Part shown: positions 6,530 through 14,405 of the stretch, one piece after another | Position numbering within the stretch: the stretch's first letter is position 1 | Layout of the letters: each line of letters opens with the position of its first letter | NCBI GenBank assembly: GCA_964349045.1 | Contig: CAYGFI010000095.1 | Location: 1-19,093 of the forward strand | Reading direction: 5' to 3' | Length of the DNA: 19,093 bases | DNA from: JACJXF01 sp964349045 | GTDB taxonomy: Bacteria; Bacteroidota; Bacteroidia; Bacteroidales; GCA-2748055 | The notes under the pieces: model-generated | Seen by the model: the letters and a program-made list of their open reading frames with translations, nothing else | Told to the model about the DNA's origin: nothing | The model's database searches: none | Made by a program: the position numbers and the translations under genes

Positions 6530-8773
6530 TTATTTTCCTTTCTCAATACTCCATCCGGTTTTTAAACCGAATATAAACCAGGTAAGACTAACTGTACCTG
6601 CAGCGAAAATGGTGTCGCCAAATACTCTGAGCCATTTGAATGTCAGAATATAAGGTTGTTGCATGAATTCTGCTGACCTTGCATACCATAATCCATCCTG
6701 AACGCTTGCAACGGTTTGAGCGAGACCTACAGGTAATACGCTGATAAATACCATGGCTGCAAGTCCGATGTTAATGCTCCAGAAAGCGAATTTAATCCAT
6801 CTTTCTTTCCAGATCACTTCTTTGTTCATATCTCTCAGAACAAATAGCATCAGCCCGATACCCAGCATACCATATACACCAAACAGAGCGGTATGCCCAT
6901 GAACAGGGGTAGTATTTAATCCCTGCATATAATATAATGCGATCGGGGGGTTAATAAGAAATCCAAATATTCCTGCCCCTACCAGGTTCCAGAAAGCGAC
7001 CGCGATAAAACTGTAAATCGGCCATTTGTATGCTTTGATCCATTCCGCTCCGCGACTAATTTTCAGACTATCATACGCTTCAAAACCCATTAATACAAGA
7101 GGAACCACCTCCAGAGCGCTGAAAGTAGCTCCAAGCGCCATTACTGCTGTTGGCGTTCCCGTGAAATAAAGATGATGAAATGTTCCAAGGATACCTCCCG
7201 AGAGGAAAACAATTGTTGAGAAAAGTACTGCAGTTGTGGCGGTTGCTGTTTTTACCAGTTGCATTCTCACGAACAGAAACGCGGTAACCACGGCGGCAAA
7301 CACTTCAAAAAATCCTTCTACCCAAAGATGAACTACCCACCAGCGCCAGTATTCGGCAATGGCAAGATTCGTCTGCCGTCCCCACATGAGCCCGGCTCCG
7401 TAGAAAGCAGCAATGGCAATAGTAGAAATGAGAAAGAGGATCAAGAGATTCCGGCTCTCCGTTCTTAAACGGATGGCAGGTAAGATTGCCCTTCCCATGA
7501 GAAATAACCAGATTATCAGACCGACAAAGAGAAATATCTGCCAGAAACGTCCCAGATCAACGTATTCATAACCCTGATGCCCAAACCAGAAATTCTGTAT
7601 TAATCCTAACTTCTGCATAACACCCAGCCATTGACCGATTAATGAGCCGGTAACAATAATGAGTAAAGCAATAAAGAGAAAATTCACTCCAAGCTTCTGA
7701 TATTTCGGTTCCTGGCCGGAGATTGCAGGAGCATAATATAAACCGGTCGCTAACCAGGATGTAGCAATCCAGAATATCGCTATCTGTATATGCCAGGTAC
7801 GTGAAATAGAATAGGGTAGCCATTCGGAAAGTGGTATCCCGTAAAAAGCCTGTCCTTCCACTCCGTAATGTGCGGTTATTACCCCCATGATTACCTGCAC
7901 CAAAAGCAGGGCTGTTACAACCCAGAAGTATTTTACGGTTGCTTTTTGCGAGGGAGTCTGTATGTCATTTAAATTCGGAAATATTACCGGCATGCTTTCT
8001 GAAGATTCTTCTCTCCTGCGGGCATAGTACCATCCCATCAGGCCAATGCCGGCAATTAACATCATTACACTAAAACCTGTCCACAAGAGCAGCGCTCCTG
8101 TAGGGTGATTGCCAACTAATTCTTCCGCTGGCCAGTTATTGGTATAAGTAATATCCTGCCCGGGACGTTGCGTAACACATGCCCATGAAATCCAGAAGAA
8201 AAAAGTATTCAGTAAGCGAACACGTTCCGGGTCTTTCAGGGAATTTTCGGGAATGCTGTAAGCGTCGCGCAAACCGTCGAGTGCCGGGTCGTTTGTAAAT
8301 AATCCGGCATAAAAAATACTGTTTTGAGCAATTGCCTCTGCCCGGATACCGGAAACAACCAGGGTTTTAGTAGCAGGATCATAACTGTTTTTCCGGAGAT
8401 CTTTCTGAAGAGTGATTTTTAAAGCAGCTTGTCTTTCTCCGCTCAGTTTATCGAAAGGTAAGCTATCAATTTGCATAGATAACCGGTTCAGAATAAAAAC
8501 AGCTTCCTTGTGAAGCCAGTCAGCGCTCCAGTCGGGCGCCTGGTATGCGCCATGGCCCCATACCGTTCCCATTTCGTGACCTCCAAGACTTTGCCATACG
8601 TTTTGGCCGTCCTTTATGTCTTGTCCGGTAAACAATACAGTTCCGTTTTCAGTAATCACTTTATCAGGTATAGGAGGGGCCTGCCGGTATATTTCCCTTC
8701 CATAATAAAGTAAAACAGCAAAGGAAATACACATGACGGCAATAAATCCGATCCAAAGTTTTTTTGTTGTCAT
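6530..8773 (-). CDS. norZ: Quinol-dependent nitric oxide reductase (qNor)
   Basis: This enzyme reduces two NO to N2O with electrons from quinol and is used for NO detoxification or denitrification. It is a single-chain enzyme of 747 residues with an N-terminal cytochrome-c-like quinol domain fused to a 12-span heme-copper-oxidase-type core. Conserved parts include GQNVWQSLGGHEMGTVWGHG near the N-terminus, the heme-b histidine in RTWHIQIA (about 328), the FeB-site pair in VVHLWVEGFFE (H about 482, E about 486), the double histidine in GTFHHLYF (533-534) and the heme-ligand pair in PVHGHTALFG (625, 627). An in-frame ATG at 8854 exists, but it lies upstream of the predicted -7 box, so the ATG at 8773 is chosen; it gives an immediate hydrophobic first span. 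The gene is transcribed away from an NsrR-like regulator. Also called norB in many annotations. Confidence 0.95.
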   Translation of the reverse strand: MTTKKLWIGFIAVMCISFAVLLYYGREIYRQAPPIPDKVITENGTVLFTGQDIKDGQNVWQSLGGHEMGTVWGHGAYQAPDWSADWLHKEAVFILNRLSMQIDSLPFDKLSGERQAALKITLQKDLRKNSYDPATKTLVVSGIRAEAIAQNSIFYAGLFTNDPALDGLRDAYSIPENSLKDPERVRLLNTFFFWISWACVTQRPGQDITYTNNWPAEELVGNHPTGALLLWTGFSVMMLIAGIGLMGWYYARRREESSESMPVIFPNLNDIQTPSQKATVKYFWVVTALLLVQVIMGVITAHYGVEGQAFYGIPLSEWLPYSISRTWHIQIAIFWIATSWLATGLYYAPAISGQEPKYQKLGVNFLFIALLIIVTGSLIGQWLGVMQKLGLIQNFWFGHQGYEYVDLGRFWQIFLFVGLIIWLFLMGRAILPAIRLRTESRNLLILFLISTIAIAAFYGAGLMWGRQTNLAIAEYWRWWVVHLWVEGFFEVFAAVVTAFLFVRMQLVKTATATTAVLFSTIVFLSGGILGTFHHLYFTGTPTAVMALGATFSALEVVPLVLMGFEAYDSLKISRGAEWIKAYKWPIYSFIAVAFWNLVGAGIFGFLINPPIALYYMQGLNTTPVHGHTALFGVYGMLGIGLMLFVLRDMNKEVIWKERWIKFAFWSINIGLAAMVFISVLPVGLAQTVASVQDGLWYARSAEFMQQPYILTFKWLRVFGDTIFAAGTVSLTWFIFGLKTGWSIEKGK

Positions 8774-8824
8774 AGAGTTTAGTTTTTTTGTATAGATATG
8801 GGTTAGTTCATTATAATTGCCTGA

Positions 8825-8855
8825 CAAATATATAATTAATTTACAAAAAGACAAA
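8825..8855 (-). promoter_or_regulatory. Promoter of the NO reductase gene
   Basis: Read on the minus strand, TTTG (8852-8855) is followed after exactly 19 bp by TATATTTG (8825-8832). This matches the Bacteroidota sigma-ABfr promoter layout TTTG-N19-TAnnTTTG very well. Transcription would start near 8819 and give a leader of about 45 nt before the ATG at 8773. The -33 box lies inside the inverted repeat at 8846-8865. Confidence 0.75.
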
Positions 8856-8865
8856 AAGGTCTTTT
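8846..8865. promoter_or_regulatory. Inverted-repeat operator candidate between norZ and its regulator
   Basis: AAAAGAC (8846-8852) and GTCTTTT (8859-8865) form a perfect 7-bp inverted repeat with a 6-nt centre (AAAAAG). It covers the -33 box of norZ and lies just upstream of the regulator's own -7 box (8882-8889), so a protein bound here could control both genes. The sequence differs from the E. coli/Bacillus NsrR site; binding by the neighbouring Rrf2 protein is inferred from position. Confidence 0.55.
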
Positions 8866-8881
8866 AATTAAAAATTTAATT

Positions 8882-8889
8882 TATCTTTG
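8882..8889 (+). promoter_or_regulatory. -7 box of the Rrf2-family regulator
   Basis: TATCTTTG fits TAnnTTTG and lies 30 bp before the TTG start codon, giving an expected start near 8896 and a short leader. The -33 position (about 8859-8863) reads GTCTT, a poor match, and is part of the right arm of the inverted repeat. A weak promoter overlapped by the operator would suit autoregulation. Confidence 0.55.
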
Positions 8890-8919
8890 TGGGAAGAAAG
8901 TGAAATAATATAAGGAACA

Positions 8920-9360
8920 TTGTTTAACAAGGAAACAGAATACGCTCTCAGGGGATTGGTTTATATTCAGGTACAGAACCTGAAGGACCGAAGGCCCGGT
9001 ATCGCAGAAATTGCAGTTGAAATTGAGGCGCCCCATTTTTTCACGGCAAAAATACTTCAACGGCTCGTGAAGATGGGTTTTGTATCTTCCTGTAAGGGGA
9101 AAGGAGGGGGATTCTTTTTTGATCCTGAAAGACCCGAACTTCCAATAAAAGACATAATTATGAGTACAGAAGGGAACAAAACTTTTACCGGATGCGGCTT
9201 CGGTTTGAAGCATTGCGATGAATCAAATCCTTGTCCTTTGCACATTCAATATGCTCCTATCCGGGAAGCTATAGACAAACTGGTTTCAGGTGAAACAGTG
9301 CAGAGCCTGGCACGAAAAACAATAGAAAGGCAAGAAGTATTGTCTTATTTTGGGCAATAA
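8920..9360 (+). CDS. Rrf2-family Fe-S transcriptional regulator, NsrR-like
   Basis: This 146-residue DNA-binding protein has an N-terminal winged helix (about residues 1-65) starting MFNKETEYALRGLVYI, a classic Rrf2 opening. The wing region is GKGGGFFF, and a dimerisation helix follows. Three cysteines, C92, C99 and C105 (spacing C-x6-C-x5-C), stand where IscR and NsrR bind their iron-sulfur cluster; a further C58 lies in the helix-turn-helix region. The start is TTG, chosen because an AAGGA sequence lies just upstream, the Rrf2 N-terminus begins exactly there and no ATG precedes it. The divergent norZ gene, 146 bp away, makes NO sensing the most likely role: cluster nitrosylation would release repression of norZ. 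IscR-type control of other genes cannot be excluded. Confidence 0.88.
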   Translation: MFNKETEYALRGLVYIQVQNLKDRRPGIAEIAVEIEAPHFFTAKILQRLVKMGFVSSCKGKGGGFFFDPERPELPIKDIIMSTEGNKTFTGCGFGLKHCDESNPCPLHIQYAPIREAIDKLVSGETVQSLARKTIERQEVLSYFGQ

Positions 9361-9404
9361 GGATTCAACAACGATTAAGCGCAATGACTATTCAAATAAA
9401 ATAT

Positions 9405-9452
9405 GCCACAGATTCATTGACTAAATTAAACTGTAAGTCTGTGGCGGTTTTT
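9405..9452. terminator. Hairpin terminator, probably used from both sides
   Basis: GCCACAGA (9405-9412) pairs perfectly with TCTGTGGC (9438-9445) and is followed on the plus strand by GGTTTTTC. On the minus strand the same stem leads into an ATATTTTATTT tail. It lies 45 bp after the regulator stop and 10 bp after the stop of the minus-strand zinc-ribbon frame, so it fits a terminator for convergent units. The 25-nt loop is long, which weakens the call. Confidence 0.6.
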
Positions 9453-9461
9453 CATCCTTCC

Positions 9462-9623
9462 TCAAGAATTGCGGAAGACCTGGATAATTATAAACTTATC
9501 ACTGCCTGTATGGCAAAAAGCACATTTATCATCCATTGTTTCTTTCTCGCAGTTGTTTCCACATACCGGGCAAACTGCAAATTCGAAAACTAATGTATTT
9601 TCAGAATTTGCATTCAGATCCAC
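9462..9623 (-). CDS. Small rubredoxin-like zinc-ribbon protein or fragment
   Basis: A short minus-strand frame encodes 53 residues from a GTG at 9623. It holds two cysteine pairs, CPVCGNNC (18-25) and KCAFC (33-37), followed by SDKFIII. This strongly resembles the rubredoxin-like C-terminal domain of rubrerythrins and related proteins (pattern CPxCG-x(n)-KCPxCG-x3-KF). It starts 12 bp after the stop of the CDF exporter gene and in the -1 frame relative to it; the frame stays open back to 9647, so it overlaps the exporter end by about 13 bp. It could be a genuine small metal-binding protein, a C-terminal exporter extension separated by a frameshift, or the tail of a lost rubrerythrin. The cysteine pattern is clear; the start codon and expression are uncertain. 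Confidence 0.55.
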   Translation of the reverse strand: MDLNANSENTLVFEFAVCPVCGNNCEKETMDDKCAFCHTGSDKFIIIQVFRNS

Positions 9624-9634
9624 CAGAGCATTTT

Positions 9635-10531
9635 TTAAGATATAAGATTATCACTTATTTCTTCAGATAAATGTTTCTTGTCCTGAGGTTCAGCATGAAT
9701 AAAAATCTCGCTTCTTTTTATTATACGGCTTATTTCCTTTTCAATCTTATTGCATAATTCATGCACCTGATTCAGGTTAAGCTCTGGTTCGAAATGAATA
9801 TTGACCTTTATAAATGTATCTGCTCCTGAATTGCGCACTTTCAGATTGTGAAAAGATTTCACCTCGGGAAAAGCAGATAGCGATTCGATTACCCTGGCAA
9901 CTGAATCTGCGGGAGCTTTATCAAGCAAAACATCAATGGCTCTTTTGCCTAAGCGTACTGAAATAAAAATAACAATACCGGCAACCGCTAATGCAGCAAC
10001 CGAATCTGCAAAGTAAAAACCGAAATTGGCCAGAATTAGACCGAGAAGTACAACTGCTGAACTCCAGATATCAGTCGAAAAATGCAAAGCATCAGCTTCT
10101 AAAGCCTGACTGTTGTGCTTTTTTGCCACCCTTGATAAGGCCCTTGAACGCGATATATCTATGATAATTGAAGAAATCACAACTATATAACTCCAGATAT
10201 TGACTTTAATATGTGTTTCACCGCTTGATAACCTTGAAATAGCCTCATAAACAATCCATACACAGGTAACCAATAATAATAATGTCTCAAACATTGCAGA
10301 CAGATTCTCAATTTTACCATGCCCATAATTGTGCTCCCGGTCGGCTGGCTTGTCTGAAACTCTTACTGAAAAATAGGTTATTACTGCAGCAATTAAATCC
10401 AGACCTGAATGTAATGCTTCAGATAAAATGCCCAAACTACCTGTCAAAAGGCCAATTAAAAGCTTGAAACCAGTTAAAAATATTGCAGCTAAAACAGAGA
10501 GTAATGCGACCTTCGTCTTTTCTTTTTCCAC
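9635..10531 (-). CDS. Cation diffusion facilitator (CDF) family metal exporter
   Basis: This 298-residue inner-membrane antiporter expels divalent metals in exchange for protons. Six spans are followed by a cytoplasmic ferredoxin-like domain (from about residue 205) with the usual metal-sensing histidines (VNIHFEPE, FIHAEPQD). The transport site motifs are HSGLD (H41, D45) in span 2 and HFSTD (H150, D154) in span 5. A His in both motifs is typical of zinc-selective members, whereas E. coli YiiP has Asp at the first position; zinc preference is therefore an inference. The loop REHNYGHGKIE between spans 2 and 3 is family-typical. The start is GTG at 10531; no ATG exists upstream in frame before the divergent aldo/keto reductase gene. 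A zinc-ribbon frame follows immediately downstream. Confidence 0.92.
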   Translation of the reverse strand: MEKEKTKVALLSVLAAIFLTGFKLLIGLLTGSLGILSEALHSGLDLIAAVITYFSVRVSDKPADREHNYGHGKIENLSAMFETLLLLVTCVWIVYEAISRLSSGETHIKVNIWSYIVVISSIIIDISRSRALSRVAKKHNSQALEADALHFSTDIWSSAVVLLGLILANFGFYFADSVAALAVAGIVIFISVRLGKRAIDVLLDKAPADSVARVIESLSAFPEVKSFHNLKVRNSGADTFIKVNIHFEPELNLNQVHELCNKIEKEISRIIKRSEIFIHAEPQDKKHLSEEISDNLIS

Positions 10532-10596
10532 CTTAAAAAATTTGTGTATAAAAGTAGCTGGTTTTAGAAATAGTACTGTTGATTTGGGATGAATTC

Positions 10597-10614
10597 TTTT
10601 GTACTTTTACAAAA
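10597..10614. promoter_or_regulatory. Inverted repeat in the cdf-aldo/keto reductase intergenic region
   Basis: TTTTGTA (10597-10603) and TACAAAA (10608-10614) form a perfect 7-bp inverted repeat with a CTTT centre, in the 119-bp gap between two divergent genes. The centre also reads TACTTTTA, a near match to the -7 consensus. It may be an operator, but the AT-rich composition makes chance symmetry quite possible. Confidence 0.3.
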
Positions 10615-10650
10615 ATTAAAATTTTATAAAAGTTTAATAAATTCGAACTT

Positions 10651-11613
10651 ATGAAAAGACGAGATTTCATAAAAACAACAGCTCTTAGCCTACCTCTGGC
10701 AGGAATGTTTCCGGCTGATCTGTTATCTCTTGAAAGGGAGATGGCAAAGGGAAAGATGGAGAAAAGGTCCCTGGGCAAAACCGGGGAGAAACTTTCCATA
10801 ATAGGTTTTGGCGGAATTGTTGTTATGAATGCAACTCCTGAGCAGGCGTCTGCCCGCGTTAAGGAGGCTATTGATTATGGGATTAATTACTTTGATGTTG
10901 CACCTTCCTATGGCAATGCCGAAATTATGCTGGGTCCGGCTCTTGAACCTTTTAGAAAAGATGTTTTTCTTGCCTGTAAAACCGGCGAGAGGGGAAAGGA
11001 AGGCTCAAGGAAAGAGCTGGAACAGTCGCTCCGGAATCTTCGGACTGACCACTTTGATCTTTATCAGCTGCATGCTGTTACAACTTTAAAAGATGTTGAT
11101 AAAATATTCAGCCAGGGGGGAGCTATGGAGACTTTTCTGGAAGCCAGGGAAGAGGGGAAAGTACGTTTTCTGGGTTTCTCCGCCCACTCTGTTGAGGCGG
11201 CGCTGGAGCTAATGAGCCGGTTTAGTTTCGACACGGTATTATTTCCCTTTAATTATGCTACCTGGTACGCGGGTAATTTCGGCCCGCTGGTAATGGAAAA
11301 AGCTAAAGAGCAGGGTATGGGAATACTTGCTCTTAAGGCAATGGCCAAGCGCCCATGGCAGGAAGGAGCCACTAAAACTGTTTCTAAAACATGGTATGAA
11401 CCAAACACGGATCCTGAAGAAGCTAATATGGGTCTTCGTTTTACACTTAGCCATCCGGTAACCGCGGCAATCCCTCCCGGAGACGAAAAACTTTTTTCTC
11501 TTGCCCTTAAGCTTGCCCTGGATTTTAAGCCCTTAAATAATGATGAAATTATAAAGGTTAAGGAAAAAGGACTTATTACTGAGCCCCTATTTCGTTACCC
11601 GATGAATGGCTGA
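10651..11613 (+). CDS. Tat-exported aldo/keto reductase
   Basis: This 320-residue NAD(P)H-dependent oxidoreductase has the (beta/alpha)8 aldo/keto reductase fold. The catalytic tetrad is visible: D82 and Y87 in NYFDVAPSYGNAE, K110 in FLACKTGER and H141 in DLYQLHAV. The N-terminus MKRRDFIKTTALSLPLAGMF is a twin-arginine signal (RRDFIK), so the folded, cofactor-loaded enzyme is predicted to be exported to the periplasm. Tat-type aldo/keto reductases are common in Bacteroidota but their substrates are mostly unknown. A four-cysteine ferredoxin tail, present in some relatives, is absent here. It stands alone, divergent from the CDF gene, and is followed by 297 bp in which nothing convincing is seen beyond a TAAATTTG -7-like box at 11727-11734. 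Confidence 0.92.
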   Translation: MKRRDFIKTTALSLPLAGMFPADLLSLEREMAKGKMEKRSLGKTGEKLSIIGFGGIVVMNATPEQASARVKEAIDYGINYFDVAPSYGNAEIMLGPALEPFRKDVFLACKTGERGKEGSRKELEQSLRNLRTDHFDLYQLHAVTTLKDVDKIFSQGGAMETFLEAREEGKVRFLGFSAHSVEAALELMSRFSFDTVLFPFNYATWYAGNFGPLVMEKAKEQGMGILALKAMAKRPWQEGATKTVSKTWYEPNTDPEEANMGLRFTLSHPVTAAIPPGDEKLFSLALKLALDFKPLNNDEIIKVKEKGLITEPLFRYPMNG

Positions 11614-11910
11614 CATCTGGCCTGGAAAATTTTATATTTACCGGTGATGAGGGATATCATTATTGAAAGGAAAACCGGAATATTTTTTATGTGCATTTGA
11701 CATGACGATACTTAGCAATTAAGTGATAAATTTGATTTTACTGCTTACATGGGAATTTAATGAATTTATTCCAGACTGAAAATAGTGGGAAAGAGAAAAT
11801 CTTCTGACTCTTCTGAAAATTTGCTATACTGAATTCTTTAGTAATTCTCTGAATTTCTCCGGGCTGGAGGGAATTGGTAATCTTTTATACAATAACCGAC
11901 GAAACACCCT

Positions 11911-14274
11911 ATGAATAAGAAGATTATAAAAATCCTTGCTATTGATGATAATCCTGAAAACCTGATCAGCCTTCATAAAATGATTCGTAAGACCTTTCCG
12001 GAAGCCGTAGTTTTATCTGCTTCAGATGGTCTGAATGGAATAAAACTGGCAATTTCAGAGGATCCGGATATAATTTTCCTTGATGTACCGGGGCCAGGGA
12101 TTAATGGTTTTGAGATTTGTAAGAGGCTGAAAACCAACGAAAAGTGTATTGAGATACCGGTAGTTTTTCTGATCCCTCAAAAAGCCGGAAAAGAAAACAG
12201 AATTCTGGCGCTTGAAGCGGGTGCAGAGGCATTTCTTTCAAAACCCATAGATGAAAGTGAACTTTCTGCCCAGATTATGGCAATGGTAAAAATAAAAGCT
12301 GCCAATCTCAATAAACGCGACAAAAGCGAATATCTTAAAAATTTACTGGCAGGACAAACCAGGGCATTGGAAATAGAATTGGATGAGCGCAAACTCGCTG
12401 AAGAAGCCCTGCGTGAAAGCAACGATATGTTTTCGCTGTTTCTGAAATACTCTCCGATTTATGCATTTATTAAAGAAGTAACGCCCACTGAAAGTCGAGT
12501 AATCAGGGCCAGTGAAAATTATATTGATATGGTTGGAATCCCGGGTTCTGAAATGGAAGGGAAAAGCATGGAAGAACTTTTCCCGCCGGAACATGCTGCA
12601 AAATTTACAGATGACGACTGGAAAGTTGCCTCCACAGGTAAGGTTTTAAAACTGGATGAAGAATTAAACGGCCGCTATTATACCACGGTCAAATTCCCGA
12701 TTTCCCTGGGTGGTAAAATTTTACTCGCCGGATATACTATCGATATAACCGAACGTAAACTTGCAGAGGATGCAATAAAAGTTAGCGAAGAAAAGTTTCG
12801 TAAGGCTTTTTTAACCAGTCCGGATTCGATCAATATAAATCGTCTTAATGATGGGATGTACATTACCATTAACAAGGGGTTTTCACAGATCATGGGATAT
12901 TCTGAGGAAGAAATAATTGGTAAAACATCTCTTGAACTGAACATCTGGAAAAACCCGGAAGACAGGAAAATACTTGTTAAGGGTCTGAAGGAGAATGGTT
13001 TGGTTGAAAACCTGGGGGCTGAATTTATTACAAAAAGCGGAGAGGTAAAATACGGTCTGATGTCCGCCAGTGTTATCGAATTTGAAGGTGAATTGCACAT
13101 ATTAAGCATTACCAGGGATATAACCGTACGAAAACATTTACAGGAAGAAGTCAGGAAAACAGGTTTGCATTACCAGGCTTTGATTGAAAAAGCTTCGGAT
13201 GGGATCGTCCTTTTGGATGCAAATGGTAAATTTAAGTATGTCAGTCCCTCAGCAAGAAAAATCTTCGGATTCAGGATATCAGATGAAATCCATGATGATC
13301 CGAATGATTTAACTCACCCGGCTGATTTACCAATGGTTTTGTCGGAATTAGGTCATGTCTTTAAGGATCCTTCTTATGTTCCAACCCTGCAATACAGGAT
13401 CTCTGATAGAAAGATGAACTATAAATGGATTGAAAGCACGATCAGCAATTTACTGGCAGATCCAAATGTTGCCGCTATAATTATTAATTTTCGCGACATT
13501 ACCGAACGTAAACAGGCCGAAGAAGCTATTCTAACTCTCAATACAGAACTTGAAAGGCGGGTTGAACAGCGTACGGCACAACTTGAAAAATCAAATAAAG
13601 AACTTGAAGCATTCAGTTATTCCGTTTCTCATGACCTGCGGGCACCCTTAAGGCATATTACTGGGTTTATTGAACTCTTCCTGCAGAATAAAACGGCCTC
13701 TCTGACCGGAGAAGAATTGGGATTCCTTACTACAGTGGTCAATTCAGCCAATGAAATGGAGAAATTAATAGATGCCCTTCTCGTATTCTCGAGACTTAAC
13801 CGCACCGAACCTCAAAAAACTATACTCGATACTTCTCTTTTAATCAAACATGGTTTGCAGATTTTTGAGTCAGAAATCAGGTATCCGAAAACGGAAATTC
13901 ATATCGACCGCCTTCATAAAACATACGGGGACCTTCAACTTATGAACCAGGTATGGGCCAATCTCATCTCAAATGCAATTAAATATACAAGAAAAAAAAG
14001 ATCCCCTATTATTGAGATAGGGAGTTATATTAAACAAAACGAGACGATTTTCTTCATTAAAGATAATGGCGCAGGATTTGACATGAAATACGCGGATAAA
14101 TTGTTTGGTGTATTTCAAAGGCTGCATAAAACGCGTGATTTTGAAGGTGTTGGGATTGGTCTGGCCAACATAAACAGCATTATTGTCCGGCATGGAGGCC
14201 GTTGCTGGGCAGAAGGCAAGGTTGATAAGGGAGCAACATTTTATTTTAGTTTACCGGGGGAAATAAGAAAATAG
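11911..14274 (+). CDS. Cytosolic sensor histidine kinase, REC-PAS-PAS-PAS-HisKA-HATPase
   Basis: This 787-residue protein has no membrane span or signal peptide. An N-terminal receiver domain (about 6-128) has acidic residues D12 and D13, phosphoacceptor D58 and K111, but the switch position normally Thr/Ser (after FL in VVFL) is Ile88 followed by Pro. A coiled linker (about 135-170) leads to three PAS domains (about 172-285, 293-408 and 418-535), each ending in a DITERK-like motif. A coiled segment precedes the kinase core: H574 in SVSHDLRAPLRH, N-box N688 in NLISNAIKYT, G1 KDNGAGFD (about 717-724) and G2 VGIGLA (747-752). The core resembles phytochrome-type kinases, but no GAF/PHY domain is present. 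No response-regulator output gene with a DNA-binding domain is nearby. What it senses is unknown. Confidence 0.9.
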   Translation: MNKKIIKILAIDDNPENLISLHKMIRKTFPEAVVLSASDGLNGIKLAISEDPDIIFLDVPGPGINGFEICKRLKTNEKCIEIPVVFLIPQKAGKENRILALEAGAEAFLSKPIDESELSAQIMAMVKIKAANLNKRDKSEYLKNLLAGQTRALEIELDERKLAEEALRESNDMFSLFLKYSPIYAFIKEVTPTESRVIRASENYIDMVGIPGSEMEGKSMEELFPPEHAAKFTDDDWKVASTGKVLKLDEELNGRYYTTVKFPISLGGKILLAGYTIDITERKLAEDAIKVSEEKFRKAFLTSPDSININRLNDGMYITINKGFSQIMGYSEEEIIGKTSLELNIWKNPEDRKILVKGLKENGLVENLGAEFITKSGEVKYGLMSASVIEFEGELHILSITRDITVRKHLQEEVRKTGLHYQALIEKASDGIVLLDANGKFKYVSPSARKIFGFRISDEIHDDPNDLTHPADLPMVLSELGHVFKDPSYVPTLQYRISDRKMNYKWIESTISNLLADPNVAAIIINFRDITERKQAEEAILTLNTELERRVEQRTAQLEKSNKELEAFSYSVSHDLRAPLRHITGFIELFLQNKTASLTGEELGFLTTVVNSANEMEKLIDALLVFSRLNRTEPQKTILDTSLLIKHGLQIFESEIRYPKTEIHIDRLHKTYGDLQLMNQVWANLISNAIKYTRKKRSPIIEIGSYIKQNETIFFIKDNGAGFDMKYADKLFGVFQRLHKTRDFEGVGIGLANINSIIVRHGGRCWAEGKVDKGATFYFSLPGEIRK

Positions 14275-14405
14275 ATTGTTTAAAATGTCTGGAGTAGTTA
14301 GAGTTTATTAAGTTGTAATTGAAATTGGGCCGTGCAGGTTGGTAATTATTGAATATCCGGAGTCTCAAAAGACTGTTATAAAAAACAATTTAAAACAATC
14401 AACAA

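Noticed and set aside
8774..8854. N-terminal extension of the NO reductase from ATG at 8854
   Set aside because: This ATG lies upstream of the predicted -7 box at 8825-8832, and the extra 27 residues do not look like qNor. The ATG at 8773 is preferred.
9384..9593. Plus-strand 69-residue open frame after the Rrf2 gene
   Set aside because: It starts upstream of the terminator-like hairpin and runs through it, its protein has no recognisable features, and the opposite strand holds a clear double CxxC zinc-ribbon frame. It is most likely a shadow.
11614..11910. Possible small gene or RNA in the gap before the first kinase
   Set aside because: No convincing reading frame, stem or family pattern was found; only an isolated TAAATTTG box at 11727-11734 without a correctly spaced -33 element.
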